Of a stretch of 64,000 bases of DNA, positions 59,467 through 64,000 are shown piece by piece. A program made the position numbers and the translations under genes. How positions within the stretch are numbered: the first letter of the stretch is position 1; every line of letters starts with the position of its first letter. The notes below the pieces were generated by a model. It searched no databases, was not told the origin of the DNA, and was given only the letters and a program-made list of their open reading frames with translations. Source of the stretch: Haloarcula argentinensis DSM 12282 (GTDB lineage: Archaea; Halobacteriota; Halobacteria; Halobacteriales; Haloarculaceae); the NCBI GenBank assembly GCA_000336895.1, contig AOLX01000022.1, positions 124,001-188,000 of the forward strand, in the 5' to 3' direction.

Positions 59467-59750
59467 TGCTACCTGACGGAACCTACACCGCTATCGTCGA
59501 TCGAATCGAGGACGGGATCGCCACGCTGGAAGTACGCACCGAGGATGGACTGTCCGCTCTCGACATTGCGGCCGCCGAACTGCCGGCCAATGCGCGGACG
59601 GCCGACGTGGTTCTGGAGATCACCGTTGCGGACTCGGCGCTCGCGGATGTAAGCCCTGAACCGGAGGAAACCGCCGATCGGGCGAGCGAGGCCCAGCGCC
59701 GGTTCGACCGGTTATCGAAGCGGCCGCCGCAGGACGACGACGACACCTGA
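59466..59750 (+). CDS. DUF3006 protein, partner of the ComEC-like gene
   Basis: The 94 residues include MLPDGTYTAIVDRIEDGIATLEVRTEDGLSALDIAAAELPANARTADVVLEITVADS, which matches the small beta-barrel DUF3006 family, then an acidic/basic C-terminal part (DRLSKRPPQDDDDT). The family commonly lies next to ComEC-like metallo-beta-lactamase genes. Its ATG overlaps the previous stop by one base. Confidence 0.75.
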   Translation: MLPDGTYTAIVDRIEDGIATLEVRTEDGLSALDIAAAELPANARTADVVLEITVADSALADVSPEPEETADRASEAQRRFDRLSKRPPQDDDDT

Positions 59751-59810
59751 GACTGCTGCACACTCCGTAGGTGGTTGGTAACAATATGTCCTGAGTGTGT
59801 AGCTCCGTGT

Positions 59811-59978
59811 ATGTGGGAGAGTAACATAGAAACGGCAGACCCACCGTTGGGGAAGTGTCCGGCCTGTGACGTGACGATTCCCGCAGCGAACCTCGTTATC
59901 GCGTACGACATGGTCGGTGACTGGCCGCGGATGCTCGCTACGTGTCCGGATTGTGAGGACGCCGTGAACCCAGTGTGA
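59811..59978 (+). CDS. 55-residue zinc-ribbon microprotein
   Basis: The frame begins MWESNIETADPPLGKCPACD and ends LATCPDCEDAVNPV, with two CxxC pairs (KCPACD and TCPDCE) separated by 29 residues. A TATA-like ACAATATG (59781-59788) lies about 27 bases before the ATG, implying a leaderless mRNA. Not recognised beyond the zinc-ribbon type common in haloarchaea. Confidence 0.7.
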   Translation: MWESNIETADPPLGKCPACDVTIPAANLVIAYDMVGDWPRMLATCPDCEDAVNPV

Positions 59979-60121
59979 TGCCTCTCGGAACAGACATGAC
60001 AATATCTGAGAACGTGAATACACATAGACACGCTGGCGCAGTCGCCTATCTGTGTAGCGACCACGGATTAGGTGCGGTATACTGTTGATTCAACCAATGA
60101 TACCGAGGCCAGATAGGGGGA

Positions 60122-60433
60122 GTGACGGTGGGGTCATCGAACAGCGATAGCCCGCCGCTTCCGCACCAGAGCGACGCTGACAGACTGCGACCAACGGACC
60201 TCAGTCGATATCTCGATACGCTCGTGTTTGCGGTTCGCGGGATCTGGACCGTGACGCTCACCAGTGTCCGACCGTTTGCGTTCTGGGCAGCGGTCATATT
60301 GCCGTTGGTGTATCTGCCCTCGCTCTACGGCGTCGGGACGGGGCAGGATACGGCGCTGTTCCTCGACCTCGTCGCTTGGCACATGGCTTCTATCGTCCTC
60401 GGACACGGGCACACGCCATTCTGGAGTCGATAG
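60122..60433 (+). CDS. 103-residue small membrane protein, unknown function
   Basis: It has a polar N-terminal 35 (SSNSDSPPLPHQSDADRLRPTDLSRYLDTL) and then two membrane segments (about 48-66, SVRPFAFWAAVILPLVYLPSL, and about 80-92), with a terminal histidine-rich HGHTPFWSR. The GTG at 60122 is the first start; a GTG at 60128 is equally good. Function unknown. Confidence 0.6.
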   Translation: MTVGSSNSDSPPLPHQSDADRLRPTDLSRYLDTLVFAVRGIWTVTLTSVRPFAFWAAVILPLVYLPSLYGVGTGQDTALFLDLVAWHMASIVLGHGHTPFWSR

Positions 60434-60481
60434 CTCGGCGATCCTCCCGCTCACACTCTAGGGATATCCACCCCTGTCACA

Positions 60482-60510
60482 GTTCCACTTGAAACAATGG
60501 GGGTGTGGTG
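60482..60510 (+). repeat. ORB-like sequence in an intergenic region far from the origin
   Basis: GTTCCACTTGAAACAATGGG then GGTGTGG is an ORB core with a G-string, the best match outside the 1.9-11.3 kb cluster. It lies in the 96-base gap between two convergent genes. Confidence 0.45.
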
Positions 60511-60529
60511 ACGGTTCTCGTCCCTAGAA

Positions 60530-61267
60530 TCAGCTAACGAAAATCTGTTCATCAAGCCGCTCGGTGGCTGTCTCGGCCAGCGTCTTGAGGTTCACTGTGT
60601 CCTCTCGGTTGTACGACACCAGTGTTTCGAGTGCACCGTCTCGCCCTTGCTCGTGTTCCCGCCAGAGTCGCACCGCGTCCCGGCCCGAAATGTCCGGCCG
60701 ATCCCGCTCGATACCGATATCTTGCTCGACCTGCTTGAGCCCGCCGGAGAGTCCGATCTTCTTGCAGGTGTACATCAGGTCCAGATGCGGGCGGTCGAGG
60801 TCGACATCGAAGTTCGCTTCGAGGAAGGGGACGTCGAAGCGCTTGCCGTTAAACGTCACCAGCAGGTCCGCGCCGTCGAACGCGGCTCGAAGGTTCTCTG
60901 TGGTCAGGTCGTCGTCGGCGATGAGCGTCTGTGTTTCGCCGTCCTGATGGAGGCTTACCGTTGTGACCTGATTGCGGTCCTGGTCGAGTCCAGTCGTCTC
61001 GATGTCGAAGAAACAGGCCCGCTCGCGGAAGGTTTCATATAGCCGCCAGCGCTCGCTGTTGGGGAACGTGTGATCGAAGTATGTAACGTCGGTCTCAGCG
61101 ATCCGTTCGCGCCCTTCGTCGATGAATTGCTGGATGCGGTCGCCACGCTGGCCGCCGACGACGGCCGGTTCGAACTCGTCCCAGTGGGTGACACCCTGTT
61201 CCCAGATGGACCGCTCGGTCTTCTCTCCGACGCCGTCGGTTCCGATGAAACTGTTCTCGACGCGCAC
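60530..61267 (-). CDS. RNase H-like (DEDD) exonuclease-domain protein, YprB type
   Basis: The 245 residues include CFFDIETTGLDQDRNQVTTVSL (first acidic motif), LLVTFNGKRFDVPFLEANF, DLMYTCKKIGLSGGLKQVEQDIGIERDRPDISGRDAVRLW and YNREDTVNLKTLAE (last acidic motif). All the DEDD residues are present, so an active exonuclease is likely. The N-terminal 75 residues form a separate part found in archaeal members. The stop is close to the ORB-like site. Substrate unknown. Confidence 0.85.
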   Translation of the reverse strand: MRVENSFIGTDGVGEKTERSIWEQGVTHWDEFEPAVVGGQRGDRIQQFIDEGRERIAETDVTYFDHTFPNSERWRLYETFRERACFFDIETTGLDQDRNQVTTVSLHQDGETQTLIADDDLTTENLRAAFDGADLLVTFNGKRFDVPFLEANFDVDLDRPHLDLMYTCKKIGLSGGLKQVEQDIGIERDRPDISGRDAVRLWREHEQGRDGALETLVSYNREDTVNLKTLAETATERLDEQIFVS

Positions 61268-61346
61268 GCTCTCGGGTAGAGGGTGGGTTATATGTAAGCC
61301 CGTCGGTGCCAGTGACAGGTAGTCAGTGAGTCACGTCCCGCCTGTC

Positions 61347-61511
61347 CTACCGCCCACACATCGGAAGGATAGTGTCGTACACGGAACGACTCTCCAGCGA
61401 CACGACGACCGTGCTGTCGCAGTTGTCACACGCCGCTCGCGACTGGTCGAAGGTCTGCTCACAGAACGGGCAGACGAATTGAGAGGTGCCGCGGGGGTGA
61501 AGTTTGGACAT
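61347..61511 (-). CDS. 54-residue zinc-ribbon microprotein
   Basis: The frame starts MSKLHPRGTSQFVCPFCEQT and continues FDQSRAACDNCDSTVVV, ending ILPMCGR, with CPFC and CDNC pairs 11 residues apart. It has a normal acidic composition and an ATG at 61511. It is convincing despite its length because the cysteines are spaced exactly as in small rubredoxin-like ribbons. It stands alone between the exonuclease gene and the divergent membrane protein gene. Confidence 0.72.
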   Translation of the reverse strand: MSKLHPRGTSQFVCPFCEQTFDQSRAACDNCDSTVVVSLESRSVYDTILPMCGR

Positions 61512-61631
61512 ACCGACACAATGTGACCTGCCGTCGAATACTCGTCCGCTATGTGCATACGACGGCCGTAGTGCTGCCGCTATCTGTATAGGGTGTTCGA
61601 CGAGATGGGCGGGGTGGGGTTCGTCGTCACT

Positions 61632-61642
61632 TTGATTAAACG
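61632..61642 (+). promoter_or_regulatory. TATA box of the multi-span membrane protein gene
   Basis: TTGATTAAACG is centred about 26 bases before the ATG at 61663, giving a leaderless mRNA. Confidence 0.55.
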
Positions 61643-61662
61643 TTCACCATGACAGTAGATGC

Positions 61663-62751
61663 ATGACACATGGTAACAATTCAGTCCAGCAGCCGCATGC
61701 CGGCCGATCCCCGATTGCCAGGCTGGTCGGTCGCTTGACCGCGGACGGCGACGCCTCAAACAGGACACCGACCACTTGGGGACCGCTCGCGTGGTTCGCC
61801 GTCGCCGTCATCGCCGTGGAGCTGGTGGGGCTGCAGGGATATCGCCTTCTGACGGGCCAGGTGTTGACATTCGTCCAGAACCCGCTGTGGCTCATCAGGC
61901 CGCTGGTGTTGCTCGGCGCTGCGCTCGGGACTGAATCGCTGTACCGGCGTTACGACAGGGCACTCACCCGGAGCAATATCGGGGACCGCGTCGAGAAGCC
62001 GGAGCGGTTCGACAGACTCGTTCCGGACTGGCTCGTCTGGCTGCTCGTCGGGCTCGGCATCGGATTCACACTCGTCAACGCTGTTGCCATTCTCACGATT
62101 CAACAGCTCTACGCCGCGGGAGGCGCGACGCGGGTGTTTCGTTTTCTCGTCGTGACGCCGTTCGGATACGTCCCGATTCTGGCGACGTTTCTCGCGACGT
62201 ATGTCGCCGTCGAGGTGATGCTGCCGCGGCGAATCGCGGCCGTGGACATCGAACTCGATTACCTCGATCCGGAACAGCTCGGCGGGATGCGCCCCATCGG
62301 TGAACTGGTCAAACTGGCGTACTACTACCTGATGGTCGGGCTCGTCGCGTACGCGATCGCGACGTACGGACCGCACATCCTCAGCGGTGCCCTCGGCTAC
62401 AGCGCGCTGGATGCGCCCGGCCTGGCCGTCAACATCGCGTTCACGGCCGTCTGGATACTCTCGGTCGGAATCATGGCCTACGGCATCTACGTCCTCCACC
62501 AGCACATGGCACGACAGAAGCGCGAGCGCCTCTACGACCTCGACCGGCAGGCCAGAGAACAGGTCGACGCGCCGTGGGACATCCAGTCGTTCGACGCGCT
62601 GAACCCGCCGTCGGAGTACCGCCGCTACCGCAAGCAGGTCGAGTTCGTCACTGGGACGAAGGAGTACCCGGCGACGTTCACGATGTGGACCCAGCTCGTC
62701 GTCGGTGTCATGCTCCCCAAAGCCATCCAGCTCTTGCTGGCGGCTGTCTGA
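61663..62751 (+). CDS. Haloarchaeal multi-span membrane protein, unknown function
   Basis: The 362 residues have about seven membrane segments (around 40-60, 70-90, 122-148, 160-182, 215-238, 252-280 and 340-360). Between the sixth and last lies a cytoplasmic-looking region with charged residues (HMARQKRERLYDLDRQAREQVDAPWDIQSFDALNPPSEYRRYRKQVEFVTGTKEYPATFTMW). No transport or enzyme motif was recognised. It has its own TATA box. It precedes a USP-like gene on the same strand but with 43 bases between. Confidence 0.7.
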   Translation: MTHGNNSVQQPHAGRSPIARLVGRLTADGDASNRTPTTWGPLAWFAVAVIAVELVGLQGYRLLTGQVLTFVQNPLWLIRPLVLLGAALGTESLYRRYDRALTRSNIGDRVEKPERFDRLVPDWLVWLLVGLGIGFTLVNAVAILTIQQLYAAGGATRVFRFLVVTPFGYVPILATFLATYVAVEVMLPRRIAAVDIELDYLDPEQLGGMRPIGELVKLAYYYLMVGLVAYAIATYGPHILSGALGYSALDAPGLAVNIAFTAVWILSVGIMAYGIYVLHQHMARQKRERLYDLDRQAREQVDAPWDIQSFDALNPPSEYRRYRKQVEFVTGTKEYPATFTMWTQLVVGVMLPKAIQLLLAAV

Positions 62752-62794
62752 GGCGAACGAAAGCCCGAAGCCGGGCCACGCCACACAGTCACTC

Positions 62795-63169
62795 ATGACG
62801 ACGTTTCTGCTTGCGACCGGTTCCGTACACGTCACCGCGGCCGCCGCTGACTACCTGCAGGACCGACTTGACCCGGCAGGCGACGATGACATCGTCGTGG
62901 TCGCCGTCCGCGACCCCGATACGCCGTCCCGCGACGCGGGTGACGCCGTCAACGTCGCCCGCTCACGGCTCGCAGCGTTCATGCCCGCGACGGAGACGCG
63001 AGAGGGAGAGCCCGTAACGGAGATACTGGCGGCGCTTGACGAGCACGACCCGGACGAGCTTCTCGTTGGCCCCCACCGCGGTTCCGACGACGGCGACGGC
63101 GTCGGGCCGACGGCCAGGAACCTACTCGCCCGTGTTGACCGCCCCGTCGTCGTCCTCCCGCTTCCCTAG
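62795..63169 (+). CDS. USP-like small protein
   Basis: The 124 residues include MTTFLLATGSVHVTAAAADYL, DIVVVAVRDPDTPSRDAGDAVNVARSRLAAF and LLVGPHRGSDDGDGVGPTARNLLARVDRPVVVLPLP. The C-terminal part has the Rossmann-like strand-turn of universal stress proteins, but the GxxG ATP motif is altered. The start at 62795 gives a short protein typical of haloarchaeal USP relatives. The stop overlaps the stop region of the convergent ATPase gene. Confidence 0.65.
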   Translation: MTTFLLATGSVHVTAAAADYLQDRLDPAGDDDIVVVAVRDPDTPSRDAGDAVNVARSRLAAFMPATETREGEPVTEILAALDEHDPDELLVGPHRGSDDGDGVGPTARNLLARVDRPVVVLPLP

Positions 63170-63894
63170 CGGGAGAACAGGCCGTCGTCCTCGAAGGTCA
63201 GACCGAGGTCGACATCGAGTAGGTCCTCAGTCATCGCGGCGACGGTCGGCGCAACATCGGTATCTGGGTCCGTCGCAAGTGGTCTGGGCGCACCCGGTTC
63301 GATGTGTGGGACCGTATGCGCTGCATCCTCGACGGATTCGTCGGTATCGCGGTGGACGCGGGTCGCAATGACGGCCGATGCCGGCGCTCCGATGTCACGG
63401 AGGCGGCCCTGCTGTCGCGGAAGCAGGTCGCTACCGCGCTGGCTGGCCGGCACTACGAGCGCCCGCCGCTGTGCGGTCGTGGCAGCGGCGACGGCCTGAT
63501 TCGACGCAATTGGTGGCACATCGAGCAGGACGTGGTCGAACCGGCCGGCTAACTCCTCGATAGCCTGTTCGAGCGTCTGTGCGCTCTCGGCTGACTTCGC
63601 CCGGGCGAGGCGCTCGAACGGCGCGTGGGACGGACAGATCGCGACCCGTCCGTCGGCGTCGATACCCCACTCGAACAGCGCGTCGTCGACCGACGCGTCG
63701 CCGACGGCCACCGCAGTCACGTCGGCATCGAGTCGCCCGTCGACGTACGTTGCCAGCCCCTGTGTACCAAAGGCCGCGTCGACGACAGCGACGGACCGCC
63801 CACTCCGGGCCAGCGTCGCCGCCGTCTCGACTGTCAATCTGGTCGTTCCAGCCCCACCGGTACACCCGACAAACGCAAGCGTCGAAACCCCCAT
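63166..63894 (-). CDS. MinD/ParA-like ATPase with altered P-loop
   Basis: The 242 residues include FVGCTGGAGTTRLTVETAATLARSGRSVAVVDAAFGTQGLATYVDGR, the deviant Walker A region of the ParA/MinD class, but the usual KGGxGKT has become TGGAGTT, with both lysines missing. Switch-like FDHVLLDVPPIASNQA is present. The C-terminal half is variable with VIATRVHRDTDESVED. ATP hydrolysis may be lost or altered. The stop overlaps the USP-like gene end. Confidence 0.75.
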   Translation of the reverse strand: MGVSTLAFVGCTGGAGTTRLTVETAATLARSGRSVAVVDAAFGTQGLATYVDGRLDADVTAVAVGDASVDDALFEWGIDADGRVAICPSHAPFERLARAKSAESAQTLEQAIEELAGRFDHVLLDVPPIASNQAVAAATTAQRRALVVPASQRGSDLLPRQQGRLRDIGAPASAVIATRVHRDTDESVEDAAHTVPHIEPGAPRPLATDPDTDVAPTVAAMTEDLLDVDLGLTFEDDGLFSR

Positions 63895-63936
63895 GCGTCG
63901 CTGTTGGCGTATCTTTCGGTAAAAAGATGCGGAATT

Positions 63937-64000
63937 TTACGCCTGCTCGGCCACGATGTCCGACTCGATGGCGTCCAGTTCGTCCTCAGAGAGGTCGGGC
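63937..64000 (-). CDS. C-terminal fragment of a gene leaving the window
   Basis: On the minus strand the frame enters at 64000 and ends PDLSEDELDAIESDIVAEQA with TAA at 63937-63939. The residues are acidic and helical, in haloarchaeal style. Too short to name. Confidence 0.5.
   Translation of the reverse strand, partial: PDLSEDELDAIESDIVAEQA

Noticed and set aside
60019..60056. Imperfect hairpin ACACATAG...CTATCTGTGT
   Set aside because: Bulged and not followed by a T-tract; it may be a weak terminator but the evidence is too thin.

Overview
The window is chromosomal DNA of a halophilic archaeon, very probably Haloarcula. Proteins are strongly acidic and codons are GC-rich at third positions. 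Many genes have a haloarchaeal TATA box about 25-30 bases before a start codon with little or no 5' leader. The malate dehydrogenase at 8548-9462 matches, as far as I remember it, the well-studied Haloarcula marismortui enzyme almost residue for residue. No insertion sequence, CRISPR array, rRNA or prophage was seen; one tRNA gene (Gln, anticodon CTG) is present.

Region 1 (1-13 kb) is a replication-origin neighbourhood. It holds DNA polymerase D small subunit, two tandem signal peptidases, Orc1/Cdc6, a roughly 0.9 kb non-coding origin (5520-6454) with inverted origin-recognition boxes (ORBs) around AT-rich DNA, the origin-associated operon oapABC, malate dehydrogenase, a zinc-ribbon protein and the Hef helicase/nuclease. 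Further ORB-like sequences lie inside the linker-coding parts of polB, the zinc-ribbon gene and hef.

Region 2 (13-26.5 kb) has a CBS-glyS-dolichol-kinase-like operon, serA, and a PPC-domain gene abutting the PolD large subunit gene. That subunit carries a 180-residue mini-intein. A LigT-type RNA ligase-like protein, a membrane HTH protein and a secreted protein follow.

Region 3 (26.5-36.3 kb) is a complete arginine biosynthesis block using the LysW amino-group carrier: argG-argH, then lysW-argX-argC-argB-argD-argE-argF. Upstream of argG is an undescribed-looking 30-codon leader ORF with four consecutive CGA arginine codons, followed by hairpins and an 11-base segment complementary to the Arg codons. 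This looks like an arginine-responsive attenuator and is the most interesting observation here. After argF there is a duplicated 67-base argF tail and two copies of a terminator-like structured repeat, a third copy of which lies after polB.

Region 4 (36-46 kb) holds an SDR oxidoreductase, an AT-rich patch with a phosphoribosyltransferase/HAD-like fusion, a small HTH regulator, threonine synthase, a DUF4166/YndJ pair, an acetyltransferase, aspartate kinase, a J-domain/2Fe-2S ferredoxin fusion, a phosphoesterase and archaeal IMP cyclohydrolase.

Region 5 (46-64 kb) holds tRNA-Gln, a universal stress protein, a phosphate permease, a BMP-type ABC importer (lipoprotein, ATPase, two permeases), a bacterial-type leucyl-tRNA synthetase, a GIY-YIG-like protein, a rhomboid protease, a ComEC-like metallo-beta-lactamase lipoprotein with its DUF3006 partner, a DEDD exonuclease-like protein, several zinc-ribbon microproteins, membrane proteins and a MinD/ParA-like ATPase. 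All functional statements rest on motif reading and memory of families; no searches were run.
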